DNA from: an uncultured Lachnospiraceae bacterium
Lineage (GTDB): Bacteria > Bacillota > Clostridia > Lachnospirales > Lachnospiraceae
Reading direction: 5' to 3'
Length of the DNA stretch: 64,000 nt
NCBI GenBank assembly: GCA_903789615.1
Contig: CAIFEV010000003.1
Span: forward strand, 219,575-283,574
This document shows, one piece after another, positions 30,221-39,916 of the stretch. The translations under genes and the position numbers were made by a program. How positions within the stretch are numbered: the stretch's first letter is position 1; the number at the start of each line of letters is the position of its first letter. The notes beneath the pieces are model-generated. The model was given only the letters and a program-made list of their open reading frames with translations, was not told where the DNA came from and searched no databases.

Positions 30221-30258
30221 GCGCCGGGAAGCGAACATTCGTTTCCCGGTGCTTTTTT
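30221..30258 (+). terminator. Terminator after ftsH
   Basis: GCGCCGGGAAGCGAA pairs with TTCGTTTCCCGGTGC, followed by six T (30252-30257). Confidence 0.85.
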
Positions 30259-30301
30259 CTGGTATCATACAGACAGGACTTGTGAAAGGAAAACCAGGGA
30301 A

Positions 30302-33300
30302 ATGGCGTTTACGCATCTTCATGTACACACGGCTTACTCTCTTCTGGACGGCGCGTGCCGGCCGGAAGAGCTGGCAAAGCGCGCAAAGGAGCTGGGCTTT
30401 ACGTCTCTTGCCGTCACGGATCACGGCGTCATGTACGGTGTTATTGAGTTCTATGAGGCGTGCCGGAAAGAAGGGATAAAGCCGATTCTGGGCTGTGAAG
30501 TCTATGTGGCCCCGGGCTCCCGCTTTGACAAGAAACCGGGGGATAACGAAGCGCGGTATTTCCATCTGGTGCTTCTGGCGGAAAACAATCAGGGGTATGA
30601 AAACCTGATGAAAATTGTGTCCAGAGGCTTCACGGAAGGCTATTACTATAAGCCGCGTGTGGATCTGGAACTTCTGAAACAGTATCATGAAGGACTCATC
30701 GCGACGTCCGCGTGCCTGGCGGGCGAGGTGAGCCGCCGCCTTTCTGTGCGGGACTTTGAAGGGGCAAAGGCAGCGGCTTACCGCTATGAGGAAATCTTCG
30801 GAAAGGATAATTTTTTCCTGGAACTGCAGGACCACGGCATGACGGAGCAGAAGGGCGTGAATCAGCAGATGGTCCGTCTGTCGCGGGAAACCGGCATCGG
30901 ACTTGTCGCGACCAATGATGTCCACTACATCTACCGCGAGGATGCGGCCGCGCACGACATTCTGCTCTGCATTCAGACGGGAAAGAAACTTTCGGATGCG
31001 GACCGGCTGCGTTATGAGGGCGGACAGTACTACCTGAAATCTGAAGAAGAGATGCGGGAACTGTTCTCGTACGCGCCGGAGGCCCTGGACAACACCGTGC
31101 GGATTGCGCAGCGCTGCAATGTGACAATCGACTTCGGCCACACGAAGGTGCCGCGCTATGCGTATCCGCCGCAGTTTGCCGATTCGTGCGCCTATCTGCG
31201 CAGCCTTTGCCTTGCGGGCCTTGAAAAGCGGTATCCTGATGCCGCTCAGGAGGTACGCGACCGTTTTGAGTACGAAATATCAGTGATACAGAAGATGGGG
31301 TATGTCGATTACTTCCTCATCGTCTGGGATTACATCAACTTCGCCAAAACGCACGGCATCTCGGTGGGGCCGGGACGCGGCAGCGCGGCGGGAAGCATCG
31401 TCGCGTACTGCCTCGGCATTACGGATATCGATCCGCTGAAGTACAGCCTCATCTTCGAGCGCTTTTTAAATCCGGAGCGTGTGTCCATGCCGGATATCGA
31501 CGTGGATTTCGAGTACGAGAGGCGCCAGGAAGTCATCGACTATGTCGTCGGCAAATACGGGAAAGACCGGGTCTCCCAGATCATCACATTCGGGACGCTC
31601 GCAGCCAGGGCAGTGATCAAGGACGTAGGCCGTGTCATGGACATGCCTTACAGCAAGGTTGATGCAATCGCCAAGATGGTCCCCGGCCTGCCGAAGATGA
31701 CGATACAGAAGGCAATGGACCAGAATCCGGATTTCAAGCGGGCGTATGACGAACAGCCGGAAGTGCACACGCTCATCGACCGCTGCCGGAGACTCGAGGG
31801 ACTGCCGCGCCACGCCTCCATTCACGCGGCGGGCATTCTCATCTGCGACAAGCCGGTCGAGAATTACGTACCGCTTGCAGTCGGAGCGGACGGGGAGACG
31901 GTCGCGCAGTTTGAGGCGACGACGCTGGAGCGCCTGGGACTTCTAAAGATGGATTTTCTGGGGCTTCGGACCCTGACGGTCATCCAGGATGCGGAGCGGT
32001 TCGCAAGGCGGAAGGATCCTTCATTTTCCATGGATAAGATCAGTTACACCGATCCGGAAACCTATGCACTGATTGCGACGGGGCGGGATGAAGGAATCTT
32101 CCAGCTCGAGAATCAGGGCATGCAGGGATTCATGCGGGAGCTTAAGGCCAGCTGCCTCGAAGATCTGATCGCCGGGATTTCGCTTTACCGGCCGGGCCCG
32201 ATGGACTTTATTCCGAAGTACATCGAGGGCAAGACCCACCCGGAGGCGATCACATACCGGACGCCGCAGCTGGAGCCGATCCTGAAGCCTACTTACGGCT
32301 GTATCGTCTACCAGGAGCAGGTCATGCAGATCGTGCGCGATCTGGCCGGATACTCCTGGGGCCGTTCGGACCTGGTGCGGCGCGCCATGAGCAAAAAGAA
32401 GCACGAGGTCATGCAGAAGGAGAGGAAAAACTTCATCTACGGCAACCCGGATGAAGGCGTGGCCGGATGCATGGCAAATGGCATCAGCGAGGAAACCGCC
32501 GGGCAGATCTTCGACGAGATGAGCGATTTCGCGAACTACGCCTTCAACAAGTCGCACGCGGCCTGCTACGCTGTCGTCACGTACCGGACCGCGTGGCTCA
32601 AGACCCATTATCCGGTTGAATTCTGGGCGGCGCAGATGACAAGCGTCGTGGAAAATACGGGAAAGACGGCCGGGTATATCTACGCCTGCCGGCAGATGAA
32701 CATCCGGCTTCTGGCTCCGGACGTAAACCACTCGGAATACGGCTTTATTCCGGAAGGAGAGGCAATCCGCTTCGGCTTTTCGGCGATCCGCGGAATGGGT
32801 CGGCCCACGATCCGTTCGCTGATAAAGGAAAGACAGCTGCGCGGACCGTTCCGCTCCCTGCAGGACTTCGTGGACCGGATGGTGCGGCAGATCAACCGGC
32901 GGACACTGGAAAATATGATCTTTGCCGGCGCGTTTGACAGTCTGGGAGGCAGGAGAGAGCAGATGATCCGCGGCTGCGCCGTCATATTTGACAGTGCGGC
33001 GCGCAAGGAAAAAGACGCTGTCGACGGACAGATGAGTCTTTTTGACATGGACAGCATCGACCGCAGTGAATTTGAGGAGGATTACAGCAAGGGGGCTGAG
33101 TATCCGAAGGCGGAGCTGCTGGCTCACGAGAAGGAAGTCCTCGGCGTCTATGTCTCCGGTCATCCGCTGGATGAAGACGCACTCATGTGGAAGAAACACA
33201 TCACGGCGAAGACGACGGATTTTGCGGCGCCAAGGGAGGGCGAGGATCCGGTGCTCTCCGACGGGCAGCGCGTTGTAATCGGCGGCATGGTGACGGGGCG

Positions 33301-33742
33301 AACGGTCAAGCTGACGAAGAACAACACGCAGATGTGCTATCTGACCATTGAAGACCTGGTCGGGACGGCCGAGGTGATCGTCTTCTCCAGAGACTACGCA
33401 AGATACCGCAGCATCATCGACACGGCAGACAAGCTGTTTGTGGAGGGCAGCGTGTCGCTGAATGCGGACGGAGAGGCGAAACTGCGCCTTTCCCGTGCGG
33501 TTCCGTTTGAAAAAGTCCCGAAGGTGCTCTGGATCCAGCTGCCCGGCGAGGCTGCGTACCGAAAGGAAAAAGAGACAATTTCCGGTATGATCCCGCCGGG
33601 CAGCCGGGACAGTGTCCGCATCTACTGCCGTCTTGAAAAGCACACGGTAAAATGGCCGGACAGCGCGAAAACCGATATCACACCGGCGCTCATCGCGAGC
33701 CTTTCGGCGCGGTACGGCGAAGAAAATGTAAAATACACGTAA
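30302..33742 (+). CDS. dnaE: DNA polymerase III subunit alpha
   Basis: 1146 residues from ATG 30302 (the longer frame runs back into ftsH). PHP domain at the start (FTHLHVHTAYSLLDGAC, VTDHGVMYG, GCEVYVAPG); palm motifs GPGRGSAAGS and PDIDVDFEYERR with the catalytic acidic residues; finger/beta-binding region; C-terminal OB fold (VVIGGMVTGRTVKLTKNNTQMCYLTIED). The short C-terminus and length are those of DnaE rather than PolC. It extends DNA in replication. Next to pfkA, a common order in Bacillota. Confidence 0.97.
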   Translation: MAFTHLHVHTAYSLLDGACRPEELAKRAKELGFTSLAVTDHGVMYGVIEFYEACRKEGIKPILGCEVYVAPGSRFDKKPGDNEARYFHLVLLAENNQGYENLMKIVSRGFTEGYYYKPRVDLELLKQYHEGLIATSACLAGEVSRRLSVRDFEGAKAAAYRYEEIFGKDNFFLELQDHGMTEQKGVNQQMVRLSRETGIGLVATNDVHYIYREDAAAHDILLCIQTGKKLSDADRLRYEGGQYYLKSEEEMRELFSYAPEALDNTVRIAQRCNVTIDFGHTKVPRYAYPPQFADSCAYLRSLCLAGLEKRYPDAAQEVRDRFEYEISVIQKMGYVDYFLIVWDYINFAKTHGISVGPGRGSAAGSIVAYCLGITDIDPLKYSLIFERFLNPERVSMPDIDVDFEYERRQEVIDYVVGKYGKDRVSQIITFGTLAARAVIKDVGRVMDMPYSKVDAIAKMVPGLPKMTIQKAMDQNPDFKRAYDEQPEVHTLIDRCRRLEGLPRHASIHAAGILICDKPVENYVPLAVGADGETVAQFEATTLERLGLLKMDFLGLRTLTVIQDAERFARRKDPSFSMDKISYTDPETYALIATGRDEGIFQLENQGMQGFMRELKASCLEDLIAGISLYRPGPMDFIPKYIEGKTHPEAITYRTPQLEPILKPTYGCIVYQEQVMQIVRDLAGYSWGRSDLVRRAMSKKKHEVMQKERKNFIYGNPDEGVAGCMANGISEETAGQIFDEMSDFANYAFNKSHAACYAVVTYRTAWLKTHYPVEFWAAQMTSVVENTGKTAGYIYACRQMNIRLLAPDVNHSEYGFIPEGEAIRFGFSAIRGMGRPTIRSLIKERQLRGPFRSLQDFVDRMVRQINRRTLENMIFAGAFDSLGGRREQMIRGCAVIFDSAARKEKDAVDGQMSLFDMDSIDRSEFEEDYSKGAEYPKAELLAHEKEVLGVYVSGHPLDEDALMWKKHITAKTTDFAAPREGEDPVLSDGQRVVIGGMVTGRTVKLTKNNTQMCYLTIEDLVGTAEVIVFSRDYARYRSIIDTADKLFVEGSVSLNADGEAKLRLSRAVPFEKVPKVLWIQLPGEAAYRKEKETISGMIPPGSRDSVRIYCRLEKHTVKWPDSAKTDITPALIASLSARYGEENVKYT

Positions 33743-33769
33743 GCTGCCTGTGAAAAAATTATCAGGCTC

Positions 33770-33798
33770 TTGAAAGCCGTCAGGAACTGTAATAAAAT
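33770..33798 (+). promoter_or_regulatory. Promoter of pfkA
   Basis: TTGAAA (33770-33775), 17 bases, TAAAAT (33793-33798). Confidence 0.7.
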
Positions 33799-33840
33799 CA
33801 TAAAGACGCAGAAATTAGAGCTTTGGAAGGCGGTCTGATT

Positions 33841-34815
33841 ATGGCGAAAACGATAAAAACGATCGGGGTACTGACAAGCGGCGGTGATGCGCCGGGAATG
33901 AACGCGGCGATCCGCGCGGTTGTGCGGACCGGCATCGCCAGAGGCCTCAAAGTCAAGGGTATTCTTCAGGGCTATAACGGCCTGATCAATGATGAAATCC
34001 GCGACATGGAGCGCAGCGATGTGTCGGATATCATCCAGCGCGGCGGTACCATTCTGTATACAGCGCGCAGCATGGAATTCATGACGGAGGAAGGTCAGAA
34101 GAAGGCTGCGGATGTCTGCCACAAGGAAGGCATCGACGGCATGATCGTCATCGGCGGCGACGGATCTTTCCGCGGCGCCCAGAAGCTGTCGCACTACGGA
34201 ATCAACACCATCGGACTTCCGGGAACCATCGATCTGGACATTGCCTGCACCGACTATACCATCGGCTTTGATACAGCCGTCAACACGGCGCTTCAGGCTG
34301 TCGACAAGATCCGCGATACCTCAACGTCTCATGAGCGCTGTTCCATCATCGAGGTTATGGGCCGCAATGCCGGCTACATCGCACTCTGGTGCGGCCTCGC
34401 GTCCGGTGCGGAGGACATCCTCCTTCCGGAGAAGTATGACAACAACGAGCAGGAACTCATCGATCACATCATCGAGGGCAGAAAGCGCGGAAAGAAGCAT
34501 CACCTGATCATCAACGCCGAGGGTATCGGCCACTCCAGCGGCATGGCAAGAAGAATCGAAGCGGCGACCGGCATCGAGACCCGCGCCACGATCCTGGGCT
34601 ACATGCAGCGCGGCGGCTCGCCGACCTGTCTTGACAGAGTCCGTGCGTCCATGATGGGTGCCTTTGCGGTCGACAGACTCCTTCAGGGCGTGACCGACCG
34701 TGTCGTCGGCTTTAAGGAAGGCAAGATCGTCGATTATGACATCGACGAGGCACTCGCCATGACCAAGACCATCGACGAGTACATGTTCGAGATCAGCAAA
34801 GTTCTCTCCCAGTGA
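33841..34815 (+). CDS. pfkA: ATP-dependent 6-phosphofructokinase
   Basis: 324 residues from ATG 33841. [21 protein letters not shown] is the nucleotide site. GGDGSFRGA keeps Gly after the catalytic-loop Asp and PGTIDLD keeps Gly before Thr; these two glycines mark ATP rather than pyrophosphate enzymes. The usual TIDND reads TIDLD, a substitution next to the catalytic Asp. The effector-region segment [20 protein letters not shown] is present. It phosphorylates fructose 6-phosphate in glycolysis and could follow on from the fructokinase at 11.9 kb. Own promoter and terminator. Confidence 0.96.
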   Translation: MAKTIKTIGVLTSGGDAPGMNAAIRAVVRTGIARGLKVKGILQGYNGLINDEIRDMERSDVSDIIQRGGTILYTARSMEFMTEEGQKKAADVCHKEGIDGMIVIGGDGSFRGAQKLSHYGINTIGLPGTIDLDIACTDYTIGFDTAVNTALQAVDKIRDTSTSHERCSIIEVMGRNAGYIALWCGLASGAEDILLPEKYDNNEQELIDHIIEGRKRGKKHHLIINAEGIGHSSGMARRIEAATGIETRATILGYMQRGGSPTCLDRVRASMMGAFAVDRLLQGVTDRVVGFKEGKIVDYDIDEALAMTKTIDEYMFEISKVLSQ

Positions 34816-34840
34816 CGGGAAGCAGGAAACGCAGTGTTCA

Positions 34841-34876
34841 GGGAATCCGGCGTATCGACTGGATTCCCTTTTTTTA
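34841..34876 (+). terminator. Terminator after pfkA
   Basis: GGGAATCC (34841-34848) pairs with GGATTCCC (34861-34868), then a run of T. Confidence 0.9.
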
Positions 34877-34890
34877 TGAAAGGAGCCTTC

Positions 34891-35685
34891 ATGATCTCCT
34901 CGGCAAGCGGCAGACAAGTCCGCCTTGTGGAAAAACTGAACCGTCAGGCGAAAGCCAGAAGAGAAAACGGCCTGTTCGTCGCGGAAGGCCGCAAGGAAGT
35001 CCTGGAAGCCCCGGTTCCGCGCATTGAAGAAGTCTACTTCACGGCGGCGGCAGGCGATACGGCGGAAGCGCTGGTAAAAAAAGGCGTGCGGCCGGATGCG
35101 CTGCAGGAAGTAAGCCCGGAGGTATTCCGGAAGATGGCAGATACACAGACTCCGCAGGGGATTCTCGCACTGGTGAAGATCCGGCGCTCGTCGGTGAAGG
35201 AACTGCTTCAGGTTTCCTTTGACAAGCCGCCGCTGTTTCTGGTTCTTGAGGATCTGCAGGATCCGGGGAATGTCGGGACGATCCTGAGAATGTCCGAGGC
35301 GGCGGGGGTGACGGGCGTCATCGTCAGCCGGAACACGGCGGATCTCTACAGCCCCAAGACCGTGCGGGCGACCATGGGAGCCGTCTACCGGGTGAAAAGT
35401 GCCGAGACGTCTGACGTGGCGGAAACCGTCCGGGAACTGAACAGACTCGGCGTGCAGACCTGCGCCGCCTGGCTTCCGGGAAGCGTCTCGTATACGGAAC
35501 CGGATTACCGGAAGGCGACGGCATTTATCATAGGAAATGAGGGGAACGGCCTCAGAAAAGAGACGGCTGACGCGGCGGACTTAAGGATCCGGATCCCGAT
35601 GCAGGGCGGCGTGGAGTCGCTGAACGCGGCTGTCGCAGCAACGGTTCTCGCGTATGAGGCGGCGAGACAGCGTTTACTTTCCTGA
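34891..35685 (+). CDS. TrmH/SpoU-family RNA 2'-O-methyltransferase
   Basis: 264 residues from ATG 34891; AAAGGAG lies 6 bases upstream, and the ATG at 34876 overlaps that site. An N-terminal substrate-binding domain (RRENGLFVAEGRKEVLEA) precedes the SPOUT domain with its knot motifs: EDLQDPGNVGTILR, IIGNEGNGLR and RIPMQGGVESLNAAVAATVL. SAM-dependent ribose methylation of rRNA or tRNA is expected (RlmB/TsnR-like); the exact target is unknown. It starts right behind the pfkA terminator. Confidence 0.9.
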   Translation: MISSASGRQVRLVEKLNRQAKARRENGLFVAEGRKEVLEAPVPRIEEVYFTAAAGDTAEALVKKGVRPDALQEVSPEVFRKMADTQTPQGILALVKIRRSSVKELLQVSFDKPPLFLVLEDLQDPGNVGTILRMSEAAGVTGVIVSRNTADLYSPKTVRATMGAVYRVKSAETSDVAETVRELNRLGVQTCAAWLPGSVSYTEPDYRKATAFIIGNEGNGLRKETADAADLRIRIPMQGGVESLNAAVAATVLAYEAARQRLLS

Positions 35686-35701
35686 GAAAATGACTTATAT
35701 T
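35673..35701 (+). promoter_or_regulatory. Promoter of argF
   Basis: TTTACT (35673-35678), 17 bases, TATATT (35696-35701). The -35 lies inside the end of the methyltransferase gene. Confidence 0.55.
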
Positions 35702-35734
35702 TGTTATATTCCGAATCATAAGGAGGACGGCGGT

Positions 35735-36739
35735 ATGGTTGACCTTAAGGGAAGGGACTTTTTGACACTGCAGGATTTTACGCAGGAAGAGATTGCGTAT
35801 CTCCTGGACTTTTCGGCGAAACTTAAGAGTATGAAGAAAAAAGGGGAGATCTGGCAGCCGCTCATCGGCCGAAACGCTGCCCTGATTTTTGAGAAGACCA
35901 GCACACGCACCCGCTGTTCCTTTGAAGTGGCTGCGCATGACATGGGCATGGCGACGACGTATCTGGCGGGAACCTCGCAGATCGGAAAAAAAGAGTCCAT
36001 CGCCGACACGGCCTGCGTGCTGACGACGATGTTTGACGGAATCGAGTACCGCGGCTACGGTCAGGAGATCGTAGAGGAACTGGCGAAGTACGCGACGGTT
36101 CCGGTCTGGAACGGTCTGACCAATGAGTTTCATCCGACCCAGCTGCTGGCGGATATGCTGACGATCCGGGAGAAACTGGGACGCCTCGCGGGCGTGAACG
36201 TAACATATTTTGGTGACGCCCGCTATAACATGGGCAATTCCTGGATGGTCGCTGCCTCGAAGATGGGCCTGAATTTCACGGCGTGCGCGCCGAAGAAATA
36301 TTTCCCGGATCCGGCTCTCGTGAAGAAGTGCGAGAACTGGGCAAGGATGAGCGGCGGTTCCATCCGGCTGACCGAGAGTGTATCGGAGGCCGTGAAGGAC
36401 TGCGACGTTCTGTACACCGATGTGTGGGTTTCCATGGGGGAACCGGATGAAATCTGGGCGGAACGGATTCACGACCTGAAGCCGTACCAGGTGACGAAGG
36501 AGATGCTCGACGCATCCGCATCTGACGCGATCTTCATGCACTGCCTGCCGGCATTCCACGACCGTCACACGAAGATCGGCGAGGAGATGTACGAGAAGTT
36601 CGGCATCAGTGAGATGGAAGTCACAGACGAGGCGTTTACGGACCCCCGCTCAGTTGTGTTTGATGAGGCGGAGAACCGTATGCACACCATCAAGGCAGTC
36701 ATGGCCGCCACGCTCGGCGTATATCCGGACCGCAGATAA
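35735..36739 (+). CDS. argF: Ornithine carbamoyltransferase
   Basis: 334 residues from ATG 35735 behind AAGGAGG. Carbamoyl-phosphate site FEKTSTRTRCSFE, HPTQLLAD, and the ornithine-binding FMHCLPAFHD with its catalytic Cys. These separate it from aspartate carbamoyltransferase. It converts ornithine plus carbamoyl phosphate to citrulline, or runs backwards in the arginine deiminase route. No other arg or arc gene is nearby, so the direction of use is open. Confidence 0.97.
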   Translation: MVDLKGRDFLTLQDFTQEEIAYLLDFSAKLKSMKKKGEIWQPLIGRNAALIFEKTSTRTRCSFEVAAHDMGMATTYLAGTSQIGKKESIADTACVLTTMFDGIEYRGYGQEIVEELAKYATVPVWNGLTNEFHPTQLLADMLTIREKLGRLAGVNVTYFGDARYNMGNSWMVAASKMGLNFTACAPKKYFPDPALVKKCENWARMSGGSIRLTESVSEAVKDCDVLYTDVWVSMGEPDEIWAERIHDLKPYQVTKEMLDASASDAIFMHCLPAFHDRHTKIGEEMYEKFGISEMEVTDEAFTDPRSVVFDEAENRMHTIKAVMAATLGVYPDRR

Positions 36740-36748
36740 GCACGGATT

Positions 36749-37057
36749 ATGAGCAGGAATACGTATTACAATTCAAGAAAATACCGCAGGCTTGTCCGGA
36801 CATTCTCCATCGTCCGGATAAGCCTGATGCTGCTGATTGTCGCCGGGTTCATCGCCATCATCGCGACCAGGGGATCTGTCGGTCTGCTGTTCACGGCGGT
36901 CTTCGGTCTTGGCGCGCTGGAAAATGCCCTGGCAGGCATTCACTCGATGATCGATGAAAACGGACGGTTTTCTCTGTGGACATTCCTGACAGCAGCCGTT
37001 TTTGTACTGATGGCGTTTCTCTCCATCGGCTTCTTTCGCGGCGGCGGATGGATCTGA
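36749..37057 (+). CDS. Small membrane protein of unknown function
   Basis: 102 residues, ATG 36749, weak ribosome site. The basic start (RNTYYNSRKYRRLVRTF) is followed by two or three hydrophobic helices (about 23-40, 43-62 and 78-98). Positive-inside reasoning puts the N-terminus in the cytoplasm. It sits between argF and birA on the same strand with short gaps, suggesting an operon. I do not recognise a family. Confidence 0.65.
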   Translation: MSRNTYYNSRKYRRLVRTFSIVRISLMLLIVAGFIAIIATRGSVGLLFTAVFGLGALENALAGIHSMIDENGRFSLWTFLTAAVFVLMAFLSIGFFRGGGWI

Positions 37058-37078
37058 ACAGGGACGCAGAGGCAGAAT

Positions 37079-37867
37079 ATGGCTGAAGATACGATAATCC
37101 GGCGCATTGTGCGCTTTGACGAGACCGATTCCACCAACATAAGAGCGGCAGCGGCGGCAGAGAAAGGCGAACCGTCCGGCACGCTGTTTACGGCACAGCT
37201 GCAGACAGCCGGAAAGGGACGGCGCGGCCGCTCGTGGGTGGTGAAGAAAGGCTCTGCGATCACGATGTCGCTTCTGCTGCGTCCGGCATTTGCCGCGGAA
37301 AAGGCGTCGCAGATGACGCTGCTGGCGGCGATGGCGATCGCGGAAAGTGTGCAGAAAATCCTGCGGGAGCAGTGTGGAGACAGCGCCCCTGCCTGTCTGA
37401 TCAAGTGGCCGAATGACGTTCTGATCGGAGACAAGAAGATCTGCGGCATTTTAACGGAGATGCATTCTCATCCGGACGGCTCGTACTATGTCATCATCGG
37501 CATGGGCATCAATGTGAACACGACGGAATTTGCGCCGGAGCTTGCGGACCGTGCGACGTCGCTGGCACTTGCGACGGGAAAAACATTTGACCGTGACAGG
37601 CTGACGGAGCTTTTCGGGAAGAGCTTTTTGAAATTCTACAAAGCGTATGAACAGGAAGGCAGTCTTTCGGACATTATCGCAGATTATGACCGGATGCTGG
37701 TGAACCGCGGCCGGAAGGTGCGGATCGAAGGGACACAGGACAAGCTGACGGGAACGGCTCTCGGCATCAATGAAGACGGAGAACTCCTGGTCAGAACAGA
37801 GGACGGAAGCCTGCGCGCGGTGCGCTCCGGTGAGGTTTCCGTCAGAGGAATTTACGGATATGTTTGA
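37079..37867 (+). CDS. birA: Biotin--protein ligase (group I, no DNA-binding domain)
   Basis: 262 residues. The catalytic BPL domain begins at once: DETDSTNI, QTAGKGRRGRSW (the GRGRxGR biotinyl-AMP loop with K in place of the first R), LIKWPNDVLIGDKKICGIL, then the SH3-like C-terminal domain (GRKVRIEGTQDKLTGTALGINEDGELLV). No N-terminal helix-turn-helix, so it should biotinylate carboxylases without repressing biotin genes. It overlaps the next gene by 8 bases. Confidence 0.93.
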   Translation: MAEDTIIRRIVRFDETDSTNIRAAAAAEKGEPSGTLFTAQLQTAGKGRRGRSWVVKKGSAITMSLLLRPAFAAEKASQMTLLAAMAIAESVQKILREQCGDSAPACLIKWPNDVLIGDKKICGILTEMHSHPDGSYYVIIGMGINVNTTEFAPELADRATSLALATGKTFDRDRLTELFGKSFLKFYKAYEQEGSLSDIIADYDRMLVNRGRKVRIEGTQDKLTGTALGINEDGELLVRTEDGSLRAVRSGEVSVRGIYGYV

Positions 37868-38228
37868 CGAAAAAGCGGGGAGCGAGATCATCGACGGCAG
37901 AGAGTATGTCGTGCTGTGCGTCTCCAACTCCTACGAGAAAAAATTTTATCTGAATCCGAATTTTGACAATCTCCCGAAGAAGGTGAAGCAGGAACTCAAG
38001 GCGGTCTGCGTGATCGCCACGACGGAGAGCGGCGGCATTCTTCTGATGGAGTTTGACCCGGAAGGCAGGCTGCTCATCCGCACGGAAGCTGACGAGGGAG
38101 ACATCATGTTTGACGAAATCAGCGCAGGACTGTACGTGTCAAAGATTCAGCGGGAGAGCCGGGAACTGCTGGAGGAACTGGAGCTGTACTACAAGGTGTT
38201 CTTCCTGCATCAGGAGGTCGACAGTTGA
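37860..38228 (+). CDS. Conserved small protein of unknown function
   Basis: 122 residues, ATG 37860 inside the end of birA, and its stop overlaps the dusB start (TTGA), so it is coupled on both sides. It reads as a small alpha/beta protein with a C-terminal helix (SRELLEELELYYKVFFLHQ); no signal peptide or metal motif. It resembles a family of short Lachnospiraceae proteins, possibly DUF6145, but I am not sure of that name. Confidence 0.6.
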   Translation: MFDEKAGSEIIDGREYVVLCVSNSYEKKFYLNPNFDNLPKKVKQELKAVCVIATTESGGILLMEFDPEGRLLIRTEADEGDIMFDEISAGLYVSKIQRESRELLEELELYYKVFFLHQEVDS

Positions 38229-39202
38229 AGCCGGTTTTCATCGGCAGTCTGAAGATTGACGTTCCGATCGGCCTCGGACCGATGGCGGGAGTGACGGACT
38301 CAGTGTTCCGCCGGCTCTGCCGCCGGCAGGGCTGCGGTTTTCTGTACACGGAGATGGTGAGCGCGAAGGCGGTTCTGTACGGAAACCGCGGCACCGATGC
38401 CCTGATTGCCTTCCGGCGGGAGGAGCAGCCGCTGGGCGTACAGCTCTTCGGCAGGGATCCGCAGATCCTTGCGGAAATCGCAAAACGAATGGAGGCAGAA
38501 GGTTTCTCCTTCATCGATGTCAACATGGGCTGCCCGGTCCCCAAAATCGTGAAAAATGGCGAAGGCTCCGCGTTGATGAAGGATCCGGTTCTTGTCGGGA
38601 AAATTGTGGAGGCAATGGCCGGCGCCGTGAAGGTTCCGGTGACTGTCAAAATCCGCGCCGGTTTTTCTCCGGAGTGTCTCAACGCGCCGGAAGTCGCCTA
38701 CGCGGCACAGGAGTCCGGGGCAGCGGCGGTAGCCGTGCACGGCCGGACGCGCGAACAGTACTACGCCGGAAAAGCGGATTATGAGGTGATCCGCCGGGTG
38801 AAGGAACGTGTGAACATCCCGGTATTCGGTAACGGAGACGTGACGGACGGTCCGTCAGCTGCAAGGCTTCTTGAGGAGTCCGGATGCGACGGAATTCTCG
38901 TTGCCCGGGCTGCCCGGGGCAATCCCTGGATCTTCCGGGAGATCCTGGAATACCTAAAGACAGGCAGACAGATTCCGAAACCTTCCCTGCAGGAGCGCTG
39001 CCGCATGATGCTGGAACATGCCAGGATGCTGACAGAGGAAAAGGGAGAGTACATCGGGATTCGGGAGATGCGAAAACATTTCGGATGGTACACCGCCGGA
39101 ATTCGCGGCGCATCCCATCTGCGCGCCGAGGCGAACGGACTGGAAACCCTGGAACAGATGGAGAATCTGGTAAACCGGCTGCAGTCCGGTGCGGCCGATT
39201 GA
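38225..39202 (+). CDS. dusB: tRNA-dihydrouridine synthase
   Basis: 325 residues from TTG 38225, with AGGAGG 8-9 bases upstream. FMN barrel: PMAGVTDSVFRRL, DVNMGCPVPKIVKNGEGSALM with the catalytic Cys, KIRAGF, HGRTREQYYAGKADYEVI, NGDVTDGPSA, RAARGNPWIF. DusB-type length and C-terminal helical tRNA-binding domain. It reduces uridine in tRNA (or 23S rRNA in some Bacillota). Fourth in the run from birA. Confidence 0.94.
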   Translation: MKPVFIGSLKIDVPIGLGPMAGVTDSVFRRLCRRQGCGFLYTEMVSAKAVLYGNRGTDALIAFRREEQPLGVQLFGRDPQILAEIAKRMEAEGFSFIDVNMGCPVPKIVKNGEGSALMKDPVLVGKIVEAMAGAVKVPVTVKIRAGFSPECLNAPEVAYAAQESGAAAVAVHGRTREQYYAGKADYEVIRRVKERVNIPVFGNGDVTDGPSAARLLEESGCDGILVARAARGNPWIFREILEYLKTGRQIPKPSLQERCRMMLEHARMLTEEKGEYIGIREMRKHFGWYTAGIRGASHLRAEANGLETLEQMENLVNRLQSGAAD

Positions 39203-39227
39203 CAGGATGCCTCTTTTGCTGTAGAAT
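39199..39227 (+). promoter_or_regulatory. Promoter of greA
   Basis: Perfect TTGACA (39199-39204), 17 bases, TAGAAT (39222-39227). It overlaps the dusB stop codon. Confidence 0.8.
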
Positions 39228-39317
39228 CTCATAAATATGGGTGTTTATGCCCGGTAATACCGGTAAATACCCGTATGCACGGATTAACCGTTCATGCGGT
39301 ACGGAGGAAGAAAAGGC

Positions 39318-39809
39318 ATGGAAGAGAATCAAACCGAAAAGCATATGCTGACACAAGCCGGCTACGACAAGAAACAGAAAGAGCTGGAGTGGCGCAAAGT
39401 CGAATACCGCAAGGAAATTGCCAATAAACTGAAGGAAGCCAGAGAGCAGGGAGACCTTTCCGAGAACGCCGAGTACGATGCCGCCAAGGACGAACAGCGC
39501 GACAACGAGGCGATGATCGCACAGCTGGAAGAAGAACTCGCCAACAGCGTGGTCATCAAAGAAGATACCCGCACCGGCAAGAAGACGGTTCACATGCAGA
39601 GTCGCGTTCAGATTCTGGATGTCGAGCTTGACGAGGAACTGGACTACACGCTGGTCGGCTCCGCAGAGGCGGATATCATGAACAATCTGATCTCCAACGA
39701 GTCGCCGCTTGGGGCTGCAATTCTCGGACACAAGGCTGGCGATACCGTCATCGTGGACGCTCCGGCAGGACAGCTTCCGTACAAGATTCTTGCTGTAGTG
39801 AACGAGTAA
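39318..39809 (+). CDS. greA: Transcription elongation factor GreA
   Basis: 163 residues from ATG 39318. The N-terminal coiled coil has EAREQGDLSENAEYDAAKDEQ, the tip that enters the RNA polymerase secondary channel with its two acidic residues; the C-terminal FKBP-like domain holds NESPLGAAILGHKAGDTV. It rescues backtracked polymerase by RNA cleavage. Own promoter; terminator, then lysS. Confidence 0.97.
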   Translation: MEENQTEKHMLTQAGYDKKQKELEWRKVEYRKEIANKLKEAREQGDLSENAEYDAAKDEQRDNEAMIAQLEEELANSVVIKEDTRTGKKTVHMQSRVQILDVELDEELDYTLVGSAEADIMNNLISNESPLGAAILGHKAGDTVIVDAPAGQLPYKILAVVNE

Positions 39810-39830
39810 TAAGGGTCAGAGTTTAAACTT

Positions 39831-39866
39831 AAAGGCAGCTTCCGATCCAAGAGATGCTGCCTTTTT
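39831..39866 (+). terminator. Terminator after greA
   Basis: AAAGGCAGC (39831-39839) pairs with GCTGCCTTT (39856-39864), then more T. Confidence 0.9.
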
Positions 39867-39916
39867 AAATGCTTATAAAAATCCGGAAAGCAATTCCGGT
39901 TACATGTGAGGAAATT